Assembly (NCBI GenBank): GCA_045540115.1
Contig: JAZQGR010000048.1
Coordinates: 1-5,481 of the forward strand
Direction: 5' to 3'
From: Colimorpha_A sp045540115
Lineage (GTDB): Bacteria > Bacillota > Clostridia > Oscillospirales > CAG-272
DNA length: 5,481 nt
This document shows, in pieces, positions 1-5,481 of the stretch. Position numbers and translations under genes: made by a program. Positions within the stretch are counted from its first letter, which is position 1, and each line of letters starts with the position of its first letter. The notes beneath the pieces are model-generated. The model had not been told where the DNA came from. It ran no database searches and saw nothing but the letters and a program-made list of their open reading frames with translations.

Positions 1-342
1 TACCGTGCGGTCGTATCCGCAGTTATCGCATACGTTGTCGCCGTTCCATTCGTGCTGACAAGCGTAGTCACATACGTCACATACGCCCTTGTTCCAGCTG
101 TGCGCCTTGACTTCAACGTCCTCGCCGCAGGTCTCGCAGTGCTTCCAATGCGTGCCCTGATCTGCCTGATAATCGCCTGTATCGTGGCCTGTGCCGGGAA
201 CGGTAACGTCATCAAGAAGCTCGGTCGCATTCGCATCGGAATAGTTAAGTCCGCATGCACATGCGTAGTACTCAACGTTACCGTCCTCACAGTCTGCGCC
301 GACTGCTCCAACGTGTGTAAGCGTGCCTGCGCTACAAACGTG
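1..342 (-). repeat. Cys/His-rich CxxC repeat tail (zinc-ribbon-like), runs off the window
   Basis: This encodes residues 1092-1205 of the large secreted protein. Visible CxxC pairs are C1160/C1163, C1179/C1182 and C1196/C1199, with C1119/C1121 forming a CxC variant. They are spaced by HW, HSW and HEW motifs (His1156, His1172, His1188), and CGE, CDY and CGY follow the second cysteines. Similar serial 'HxW...CxxCG' repeats are common near the C-termini of secreted Clostridia proteins, where they are usually uncharacterised. The cysteines could bind zinc or form disulfides; the sequence does not decide. The repeat period shortens toward the edge (19 then 17 residues), and more copies probably lie beyond position 1. 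Confidence 0.75.
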
Positions 343-3300
343 GTTAACCTCTTTGATGGAGATCGAAGCAGTACCGCTTGCAGAGACGTTATACTTAGTG
401 GATTCCGCGCTCGGAGTCTTGAGAACGATGATCTTCTCGCCCTTCTTGAGCTCTGCCGTCGCGAACAGGCCAACGACGTAGCCGTCAGGCTGACCAACGT
501 TGTCAGAACTTGTAATAACGGTTCCGTCTTCAAGCATAATGGAGAAATCGTGATAAGAGCTTTGAGTTTTGCAGTAATCCGCTGCGAGATTGGCGGCAAC
601 TGTAAATGTGCCGTCGTAGGGAGCCGTGAATACGAGCGCAAAGCCGATATTCGCGGTTTTGAGGTTTCCGCCAACGCCTGTGATCGGGCCGTTAACGAGA
701 CCGTGCCAGAGGAAGTTACGGGTAGGTCCGCCGCCGAGCCAATCGTTCGCTCCTTGCGGATCGTAAGCGTACCAGGTCGTGCCGTCAATGACCATTTCTA
801 CGTCGCCCTTGGCAGAAGTATCATACAGCTTCTTGGTATCGGTATCATAGCCCCAAAGCTTGACGTTACCCGAAATATCGGTAAGAGAGGTTCCGTCGAA
901 GATGGGAGAATGATCTACCTCAACACCGCTTCCCGAAGAGATCTTGGTGATCGAGGTGTCGCCGATGTTGAAGGTATGAGTATAGCTCTTGAGATCGCCG
1001 TACTTATAGCAATGGAAGGTTATCATAAGGACTTCGTCCTTCTTCAGCGCGATGGTTCCCGTAAGGATCGCCTCAGCGTCTGCAAGAGTAGGAACAAAGG
1101 AATCGATGATATCACCGTTCTTTCTTATGCTGACCATTCCCTCAACGTCAGCACCGGTAGAGTCAACGAACGACGCTGCCGAAACGAGTGTGCTGTAGGT
1201 ATAAAGACCGGTTTCGGGTGCGGTAAATATTACCGACGGGAATCTTGCACAAGCGTATGCTTCCTGATTTCTCGGAGAAAGTCTGAAGAATGAGCCGTTA
1301 TCGCCGTACTTGAAGAGCGTACCGCTCATATCACGGCGCAGACCGTTAACTACCCAATTTGAGTAGTTTTCTGTGCCTGTGGCATTGAAATGGTTATCTG
1401 CGGACTCGATCCAAGGTGCAGGACCGATATCATAAGTGTCCGTTGCTTCCTCTATCGAAATATTGGAGGGGATCTCAACAAAGCGAGTGGGGTAACCGGC
1501 GTTAAAGAACGCTCCGGCGAGGCGCCAATTGCCCTTCTGAGAGAGATCCCAGCCGTTTTCATCCTTGGTAAGGCCTGTCGACCAGTCCATGGGGAGCTCG
1601 TACTTAGTTCCGACAGCAGGTTCTTCCTCTGCATAGTCGCCTACTCTCTTGACCTCGGTGGTGCCGAGACGAAGAACGTTATCTTCCTTTTCGAGTGCTG
1701 CTTCCGTGTTCAGGGTAAACGTGAACATAAGAAGGTCGCCCTTCTTGAGGGAAACTGTTCCCTCAAGAGTTTTCGATGATCTCGACGTTGTCGGCATAAA
1801 GACGTCAACAAGAACTCCGTTCTTTCTTACCGCTGCAGTAACAGCTACGGAGACGCCGCTCTTCTCAAACATTACCTGAGAAACGAGCTCACTGTATGAG
1901 TAGGTTCCGTCCTCGGGTGCGGTAAATACAACCGCAGGAGTGGAGAAGGGTTCTTCTCCGGCGGGTACGCTCTTATTAGGTATGCCCGGGTTGACGTTCA
2001 TATAGGAACGGTTATCGCCGTACTTAAAGGGCTTGGGGTTCTGGTCCCAACGATAGAAGGGGCTGACGTTCCATTCTATCCAGCTGGACGCATCTGAATC
2101 GGTAAGCTCACCGCGATTGTGTATCGACTCGATATAAGTCTGCGGAGTTTCCTTGACCGTTGTGTTAGCCGCTTCAGAAATATCCATCGTAGACGCGCCG
2201 TTTCTGATCGTCGTGATATCGGTAGGATCGGCAAAGGTGGTAAGCTGCCACTCGCCCTTCACCGCAAGCTCCCAGCCGTTATCATCGAAGGTTCCCGTAG
2301 AGTTCCAATCCATAGGAAGCACGTAGGATACGGAATCGTCTGTAGGAATGGTATCTTCGCCGAGATATACTGCGGCAACGCTTCTGAAGGCGCCGAAGTG
2401 TCCGGCTGCGCCGAGGTGCTTGATGATAATATATACCTCCTCGCCTTCTTCAAGGAAGTCGGCTCCCGCCGTCGGAAAGTTTGCATAAACGTTGTTGATG
2501 CCGGAGCTGGCGGAAAGGTACATATCCGATCTGCCAAGAACTTTTCCGTTCGTCTTGCTGATCTCGGCAGTCCAGAAGTTCTTTGTAGAATAGTTGGCGA
2601 AGGACTGATTCGCATCAACGGAAATAGCATAATATCCGGCCTTGGGGGCCTTGAATATGATCATCGCGCCGTTGTAGGTAGCGGTACCGGTGTCGTCGCT
2701 TCGGCCGAGCCAATATTCGGTCCCGTTAAGCTTATACGAATAACGGTTGTTGCTCGCGGTGAACGTCGGATTGGCAGTAAATGCTACCGGGCCATTTGAA
2801 GAGTAGCTGTATGCAGCGAGAGTGAACTGTCCCTCGGTGATCGCACCGGTAGACTTGCCGCCCTCGTAGAAGTCCGCATAATATACTTCATCGGCATAAT
2901 TCTCGGGAAGCTCTCCGACCTTCTTTACAACGATATCGTTGATATATGCGCCGGACAGCGTGCCGTCCTCTGTTGTAAGGTCGCTGATAGGTGTTTGATA
3001 ATAAAATGCTCTTTCTGCAGCAAAAAGAAGCTCCTCGCCCGCCTTAAGAGCAACGTAACCGGTAAGGTCATCCTCTACAGCGGTCGGGCCTGCGGAAAAG
3101 ACGTTAGCGTAAGCATAATCGCCCTTGTAAACCACGAAGTCTACAGCGATCGGCTTTTTGTTTGTTACGAAAACGTTGTGATATACGTCCTCGTCGAAGT
3201 AGTAAACACCATCTTCGGGAGCGGTAAATACGATTACGGGTACCGCGCCGATGTCGGGGTTTACACAGACCTTGGCGTCGCTTCCGGTATTGGAATCGAA

Positions 3301-3615
3301 CGCGCCAAAGCTTCTTCCGCCTACGCGGAATGTCCATCTGCTGTCAGTGTTCAGAGCATAGCCTCCAGTATTGGGCAGCGCCGCTCTGGTCGTCATAGAG
3401 TCATAAACTCTTGCGGACCAATCGCCGTTTACCGCAAGATTGCCCTTCGCATCGGGCGAGCCGTTTGAATCAACGACCGGCGAAAGAACGTCGGGCAAAG
3501 TATACGTCGGCACGTCGTTCTCGACCGCGTGAATCGTAGCAAGCGGCTTTGAAATTATGAAGGTCGATATAACCATCATACATGCCAAAGCAAATGAAAG
3601 AATGCGCTTTTTCAT
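1..3615 (-). CDS. Large secreted modular protein with five beta-rich repeats and a CxxC tail (3' partial)
   Basis: The frame is open for 1205 codons from ATG at 3615 to the window edge; I read every codon and found no stop. The start is fixed by AGGAGG six bases upstream and by the signal peptide that follows: MKKR, then a hydrophobic stretch to about residue 22, with probable cleavage after Ala30 (TIHA-VEN). Five modules follow, roughly residues 38-220, 243-415, 431-657, 672-885 and 890-1088. Each contains a core motif: FTAPEDG (F130), FKAPKAG (F321), FTAPEDG (F564), FTAPETG (F797), FTAPYDG (F996), followed by alternating hydrophobic strands and usually an 'LKKGD/E' strand. Residues 1092-1205 are Cys/His-rich. 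No catalytic motif or membrane segment beyond the signal peptide is visible, and any wall anchor would lie outside the window. It has its own promoter and is probably monocistronic at its 5' end. The modules recall jelly-roll adhesion or carbohydrate-binding folds, but I cannot name a family. The frame is certain; the function is not. Confidence 0.93.
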   Translation of the reverse strand, partial: MKKRILSFALACMMVISTFIISKPLATIHAVENDVPTYTLPDVLSPVVDSNGSPDAKGNLAVNGDWSARVYDSMTTRAALPNTGGYALNTDSRWTFRVGGRSFGAFDSNTGSDAKVCVNPDIGAVPVIVFTAPEDGVYYFDEDVYHNVFVTNKKPIAVDFVVYKGDYAYANVFSAGPTAVEDDLTGYVALKAGEELLFAAERAFYYQTPISDLTTEDGTLSGAYINDIVVKKVGELPENYADEVYYADFYEGGKSTGAITEGQFTLAAYSYSSNGPVAFTANPTFTASNNRYSYKLNGTEYWLGRSDDTGTATYNGAMIIFKAPKAGYYAISVDANQSFANYSTKNFWTAEISKTNGKVLGRSDMYLSASSGINNVYANFPTAGADFLEEGEEVYIIIKHLGAAGHFGAFRSVAAVYLGEDTIPTDDSVSYVLPMDWNSTGTFDDNGWELAVKGEWQLTTFADPTDITTIRNGASTMDISEAANTTVKETPQTYIESIHNRGELTDSDASSWIEWNVSPFYRWDQNPKPFKYGDNRSYMNVNPGIPNKSVPAGEEPFSTPAVVFTAPEDGTYSYSELVSQVMFEKSGVSVAVTAAVRKNGVLVDVFMPTTSRSSKTLEGTVSLKKGDLLMFTFTLNTEAALEKEDNVLRLGTTEVKRVGDYAEEEPAVGTKYELPMDWSTGLTKDENGWDLSQKGNWRLAGAFFNAGYPTRFVEIPSNISIEEATDTYDIGPAPWIESADNHFNATGTENYSNWVVNGLRRDMSGTLFKYGDNGSFFRLSPRNQEAYACARFPSVIFTAPETGLYTYSTLVSAASFVDSTGADVEGMVSIRKNGDIIDSFVPTLADAEAILTGTIALKKDEVLMITFHCYKYGDLKSYTHTFNIGDTSITKISSGSGVEVDHSPIFDGTSLTDISGNVKLWGYDTDTKKLYDTSAKGDVEMVIDGTTWYAYDPQGANDWLGGGPTRNFLWHGLVNGPITGVGGNLKTANIGFALVFTAPYDGTFTVAANLAADYCKTQSSYHDFSIMLEDGTVITSSDNVGQPDGYVVGLFATAELKKGEKIIVLKTPSAESTKYNVSASGTASISIKEVNHVCSAGTLTHVGAVGADCEDGNVEYYACACGLNYSDANATELLDDVTVPGTGHDTGDYQADQGTHWKHCETCGEDVEVKAHSWNKGVCDVCDYACQHEWNGDNVCDNCGYDRTV
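961..2325 (-). repeat. Two closely related tandem protein modules (modules 3 and 4)
   Basis: Modules 3 (from Tyr431) and 4 (from Tyr672) of the large secreted protein align along their whole length. Both open with YxLPMDW, then an acidic turn, NGW(E/D)L and KG(E/N)W. Both have a middle FKYGDN(R/G)S motif, then VxFTAPExG, a YSxLVS strand, a RKNG turn and an LxGTxxLKK segment. At DNA level the plus strand shares the 15-mer GTTATCGCCGTACTT near 1300 and 2013. Modules 1, 2 and 5 keep only the FTAP-type core, and module 1 also keeps a YTLP/GDW opening. This indicates internal duplication, with modules 3 and 4 the most recent pair. Confidence 0.8.
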
Positions 3616-3621
3616 AAAATT

Positions 3622-3627
3622 CCTCCT
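3622..3627 (-). promoter_or_regulatory. Ribosome binding site of the large secreted protein
   Basis: The minus strand reads AGGAGG, six bases before the ATG at 3615. It is a full anti-Shine-Dalgarno match at good spacing. Together with the signal peptide that begins at this ATG, it fixes the start. Confidence 0.92.
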
Positions 3628-3646
3628 GTTTTATTTACGCATATTA

Positions 3647-3661
3647 AAGCGTCACGTGCTT
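3647..3661 (-). other. Short palindromic element in the leader
   Basis: The minus strand reads AAGC-ACGTGAC-GCTT, a 4-bp stem around a CACGTG palindrome (3653-3658). It lies between the predicted transcription start near 3671 and the ribosome binding site. It could be a small leader hairpin or an operator, but it is short enough to be chance. Confidence 0.3.
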
Positions 3662-3677
3662 ATATAGATACATAGTA

Positions 3678-3707
3678 ATTATATCTTAAATCAAAAACGT
3701 TTGTCAA
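3678..3707 (-). promoter_or_regulatory. Consensus housekeeping (sigma-A type) promoter of the large secreted protein
   Basis: On the minus strand the -35 box TTGACA lies at 3707-3702 and the -10 box TATAAT at 3683-3678, separated by 18 bases. Both hexamers match consensus exactly. Transcription should begin near 3671, giving a leader of about 55 nt before the ATG. It is correctly oriented and has no competing gene between it and the start. Confidence 0.88.
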
Positions 3708-3726
3708 GCAATTACCGATAATGCAC

Positions 3727-3774
3727 TGCCAAAATTGCCCCCTCATTTTTGTATAATTTGCACTATTTTTGGCA
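3727..3774. promoter_or_regulatory. 8-bp inverted repeat upstream of the promoter, possible regulator site
   Basis: TGCCAAAA at 3727-3734 is mirrored by TTTTGGCA at 3767-3774, with 32 bases between the arms. The near arm is about 20 bases upstream of the -35 box, a plausible place for an activator or looped repressor. The surroundings are AT-rich, so chance is not excluded and no regulator is known. Confidence 0.35.
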
Positions 3775-3832
3775 TTTTATTGCAAGAAAGCGGGGAATGC
3801 ATTCGCGAGGCAACATTCGATCTTTCCCGTAT

Positions 3833-3926
3833 GGGCGAACTGTTTTCACCCGCACAAAACGATGTTACATTCCTCCGGAACACCTCATCCGAGGCTATGC
3901 CTCTTAACTTCCTCCCGCTGGGGAAG
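3833..3926. repeat. Cluster of GC-rich hairpins, probable remnant of a dispersed intergenic element
   Basis: Three compact inverted repeats lie in this gene-free stretch: GGGcGAA/TTCaCCC (3833-3851), GAGGC-TAT-GCCTC (3891-3903), and CTTCCTC/GGGGAAG with one G-T pair (3908-3926). The phrases CACCTCATCCGAGG and CTCCCGCTGGGGAAGG resemble, from general memory, hairpin-forming intergenic repeats that occur in many copies in Clostridia genomes. No coding frame with a ribosome binding site is present. Copy number cannot be judged from one window. Confidence 0.5.
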
Positions 3927-3956
3927 GCTAACGACGTCCCGATGCTTCGCCCGAAA

Positions 3957-3991
3957 ATTATTCATTATTCATTATTCATTATTCATCATTC
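3957..3991. repeat. 7-bp tandem repeat, ATTATTC x 5
   Basis: Four exact copies of ATTATTC (3957-3984) are followed by one variant ATCATTC (3985-3991) and a partial ATT. It abuts the A-run of the terminator for the upstream operon. Such short arrays are prone to slippage and often vary between strains. The rest of the 3616-3994 gap holds only the promoter and hairpin elements listed separately. Confidence 0.9.
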
Positions 3992-3994
3992 ATT

Positions 3995-4027
3995 AAAAAA
4001 AGCTCCACCCGAAGGTGGAGCTTTTTT
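3995..4027 (-). terminator. Intrinsic terminator with UUCG tetraloop, ending the esterase-peptide operon
   Basis: A 9-bp stem, AGCTCCACC at 4022-4014 with GGTGGAGCT at 4009-4001, is capped on the minus strand by TTCG. This is the extra-stable C(UUCG)G loop. An A-run before and a T-run after extend the pairing to about 14 bp and supply the U-tract. It begins about 10 bases after the stop of the small gene. The plus strand would also form a hairpin with a T-run, so it may act both ways, but the UUCG loop and the gene order favour minus-strand use. Confidence 0.92.
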
Positions 4028-4036
4028 CTTTTGTTA

Positions 4037-4168
4037 TTACTCTCCGAAGGGGTTGAAGCCCGGGAAAGAGAAGTCGCCGAGGTTGAAGTCAAATCCGGAG
4101 CTGGTTATAACGTCTTCGTTTTCAAATACTACCATGGTCAGGGTAGGCATTTCAAATTTCTTTTCCAT
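4037..4168 (-). CDS. 43-residue peptide with EDVITSSG motif and Phe/Gly-rich tail
   Basis: ATG at 4168 is preceded by AAGGAG at an 8-base spacing and the frame ends in TAA at 4037. The gene lies 16 bases after the esterase stop and about 10 bases before a strong terminator, so it is the last gene of that operon. The peptide opens MEKKFEMP, has a short hydrophobic strand (TLTMVVF), an acidic EDVITSSG centre at residues 18-25, and a tail rich in Phe, Gly, Asp and Pro ending in NPFGE. There are no cysteines, signal peptide or membrane segment. From memory, short proteins of the pattern 'K-[KY]-[FY]-E-x-P ... E-D-[VI]-I-T-[TS]-S' recur as uncharacterised genes in gut Clostridia. Function is unknown: a small structural or accessory protein and a precursor peptide are both conceivable. 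A later in-frame ATG (Met7, 4150) lacks a comparable ribosome binding site. Confidence 0.8.
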   Translation of the reverse strand: MEKKFEMPTLTMVVFENEDVITSSGFDFNLGDFSFPGFNPFGE

Positions 4169-4176
4169 TATTTATG

Positions 4177-4182
4177 CTCCTT
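4177..4182 (-). promoter_or_regulatory. Ribosome binding site of the 43-residue peptide
   Basis: The minus strand reads AAGGAG, with eight bases before the ATG at 4168. It lies in the short gap after the esterase stop and is the main evidence that the small frame is translated on its own. Confidence 0.82.
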
Positions 4183-4184
4183 TC

Positions 4185-5481
4185 TTACTTCTGATTTACA
4201 ACAACCTTGAGCGAGGTGAAGCCTGTTTCAGCCTCAAGTGCCTCCCAATCGATCACGCCGAAGCCGTTAATATACTGCGAGCAATCGATGCCGTTCACCG
4301 TCAGCTTATAGGAGACGGTATCATCGCGGCCGAGAGCCGAGGTTCTGATAAGGATTCTGCCCGCGGTGGTATCTGCGGTTATAACGTTAGTTCCGCTTTC
4401 GACCTCGCCGTCAGCGCCTATGTGAGTAAGAAGGACGCCGTTCTTGCTGAGGATCTTGATACCGTCGTAGGCGTTTGTCGTACCGAATCCGAGCTGAGAA
4501 TAGAGATTGTCAGCCATATCGACGCCCATTACGTTGAATACCTTCTGCGAATAGTGAATCGGGTTACCCTGGTCCATCATGGGAATGCTGCAGGTCTCGG
4601 AAACCGTCGAAAGCATATAGAGGTCATCGAGATCGTTGCAAAGCTTATACTGAGCGTAACGCGCTTTTGTATAGGAAGCGCTTCCCTCTGCGGTGTCGCC
4701 CGAGAAATGAGAACGAACTACGGAAATTCCGCCGAAGTCAAGATCAAGTTCGCTCATGATGCTCTCATGCATGCTCTTATATGCATCGTAATAGGACTGG
4801 TCATCGCGAACCGTTGCGTTGGGATTATCGTCCTTTTCGTCAGACTCGCCCTGATTCCAGATGTAACCGGAGAGGACAACGTTATAATTCTCAGAAAGAG
4901 ATGCGTATGCCTTCGTATATGCTTCTACAGACTTAGCATATCTGTATGCCTGACCTTCCTTAGAACAACCGCATACATAGTTTTGAGGATCGGGTACCCA
5001 TTCGTCTACGCTCGAGCTTCCTTCCGCAACCTGAAGGAATACTACCTTGGTTCTGGTAAGCTCATGCCATCTCGTACCGAACACGGGGCTTATACCGCCG
5101 ATACAGCTGCCTCCCTTTGCGGGATCAGAGAGATAGTGCATATCGCTTGCATCGTTGAGAACCAGATCGGTAGCAAATGCTCCCAGCGCGACACTATAGT
5201 CGTAGAACGAATATACGGTGCCCTTTTCGGGAACGAGAGGAGACTCAGGGAAGTTGGGGCTCTTGCCGGAATGATAGTGGCTGTATTCCCAGCGGTAGCC
5301 TGCATTCTTGGTAAAGTTCGACTGTCCCATTACGAGAATTAGGGTTATATCTTCCTTTGCGGGATCGTAGGTGCGGTCGCTTACGTACTTCTCAATATCT
5401 GCCGATTCAACGGTGACTTCAAGGAGTGCTCTGTCGCCGCTTTCGGTGTAGATAGCCTCGTTTGCATCGTAAAGCGCCTTG
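4185..5481 (-). CDS. SASA/CE6-type SGNH carbohydrate O-acetylesterase, N-terminus outside window (5' partial)
   Basis: The frame is open from the window edge to TAA at 4187-4185, 431 residues in view. It should remove O-acetyl groups from a glycan such as acetylated xylan or sialate. Block I is ILVMGQSNF with the nucleophile serine codon at 5321-5319. A GGISPVFG segment and the strand KVVFLQVAEGSSSVDEW follow, as is usual for SASA domains. Block III is WNQGESD (4859-4839). The late block reads NPIHYSQ, with the candidate catalytic histidine at 4556-4554, then VMGVDMADNLY. Related CE6 enzymes usually have DxxH; here Asn (4565-4563) replaces the Asp. About 50 residues precede GQSN and about 100 beta-rich residues follow the domain (to VVVNQK), so the protein is multidomain. 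The ATG at 5330 is not the start because it lies inside the block I strand. Signal peptide status cannot be seen. The substrate is not deducible. Confidence 0.87.
   Translation of the reverse strand, partial: KALYDANEAIYTESGDRALLEVTVESADIEKYVSDRTYDPAKEDITLILVMGQSNFTKNAGYRWEYSHYHSGKSPNFPESPLVPEKGTVYSFYDYSVALGAFATDLVLNDASDMHYLSDPAKGGSCIGGISPVFGTRWHELTRTKVVFLQVAEGSSSVDEWVPDPQNYVCGCSKEGQAYRYAKSVEAYTKAYASLSENYNVVLSGYIWNQGESDEKDDNPNATVRDDQSYYDAYKSMHESIMSELDLDFGGISVVRSHFSGDTAEGSASYTKARYAQYKLCNDLDDLYMLSTVSETCSIPMMDQGNPIHYSQKVFNVMGVDMADNLYSQLGFGTTNAYDGIKILSKNGVLLTHIGADGEVESGTNVITADTTAGRILIRTSALGRDDTVSYKLTVNGIDCSQYINGFGVIDWEALEAETGFTSLKVVVNQK

Noticed and set aside
52..1293. Plus-strand open frame of 413 codons
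   Set aside because: It is antisense to the large secreted protein, whose repeats and motifs are convincing on the minus strand. Its translation shows no domain and lacks a ribosome binding site.
1390..3468. Several shorter frames on both strands inside the large gene (for example 1390-1779, 2119-2799, 2995-3468 plus; 2259-2630 and 3104-3337 minus)
   Set aside because: All overlap the continuous minus-strand frame in other registers and have no independent coding evidence; they follow from the codon bias of the real gene.
3580..3582. Cys12 in the signal peptide as a lipoprotein lipobox (ALAC)
   Set aside because: The residue at -3 is Ala rather than Leu/Val/Ile, and the hydrophobic core continues past the cysteine, so ordinary signal peptidase cleavage near residue 30 fits better.
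3752..3757. TATAAT on the plus strand as a promoter
   Set aside because: No -35-like hexamer lies 16-18 bases upstream and no plausible plus-strand gene follows.
3957..3994. Tandem array as a CRISPR
   Set aside because: The unit is 7 bp with no spacers; it is a simple tandem repeat.
4037..4168. The 43-residue peptide as a definite RiPP precursor
   Set aside because: No modification enzyme or transporter is visible, there is no double-Gly leader cleavage motif, and the tail has no Cys. It remains only a possibility.
4185..5330. ATG at 5330 as the start of the esterase
   Set aside because: The frame stays open to the window edge, the ATG lies within the block I strand (ILVMGQSN), and there is no ribosome binding site before it.
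3735..5342. Plus-strand open frame of 535 codons across the spacer and the esterase
   Set aside because: It is antisense to the esterase and the small gene, runs through the terminator hairpin and the 7-bp array, has no ribosome binding site at its start, and translates the repeats into low-complexity residues (IIHYSLFIIHH). The minus strand carries clear SASA motifs.

Overview
The window reads as a piece of an anaerobic gut-type Clostridia chromosome (Bacillota, possibly Oscillospirales/Ruminococcaceae-like). This rests on the strong AGGAGG ribosome binding sites, a Gram-positive signal peptide, Cys-rich 'HxW...CxxC' tail repeats typical of secreted proteins in such genomes, an ATTATTC-type intergenic repeat, and near-balanced base composition in the genes with AT-rich spacers. 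No marker gene is present, so this placement is an inference. Every supported gene lies on the minus strand and is read from high to low coordinates. The long open frames on the plus strand are antisense shadows.

Region 5481-4185 is the C-terminal part of a SASA/CE6-type SGNH carbohydrate O-acetylesterase; its start lies outside the window. It carries the GQSN serine block, a WNQGESD block and a late histidine block reading NPIH, where related enzymes usually have DxxH. Sixteen bases after its stop comes a small gene (4168-4037) with its own Shine-Dalgarno. It encodes a 43-residue peptide with an acidic 'EDVITSSG' centre and a Phe/Gly/Pro-rich tail. A strong intrinsic terminator with a UUCG tetraloop (4027-3995) follows, so esterase and peptide look like the end of one operon.

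Region 3994-3616 is non-coding. From high to low coordinates it holds a 7-bp tandem repeat, several GC-rich hairpins that look like a degenerate dispersed intergenic element, an 8-bp inverted repeat, and a near-perfect housekeeping promoter (TTGACA, 18 bp, TATAAT). The promoter is followed by a leader of about 55 nt.

Region 3615-1 is one uninterrupted reading frame of 1205 codons, still open at the window edge. It encodes a secreted protein with a signal peptide, five related beta-rich modules each built around an 'FTAPxxG'-like core, and a Cys/His-rich CxxC tail. I do not recognise a named family for the modules. Together the window suggests extracellular or surface carbohydrate work: an esterase that deacetylates glycans, beside a large modular secreted protein that may bind glycans or sit on the cell surface. 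That functional link is inferred from adjacency only.
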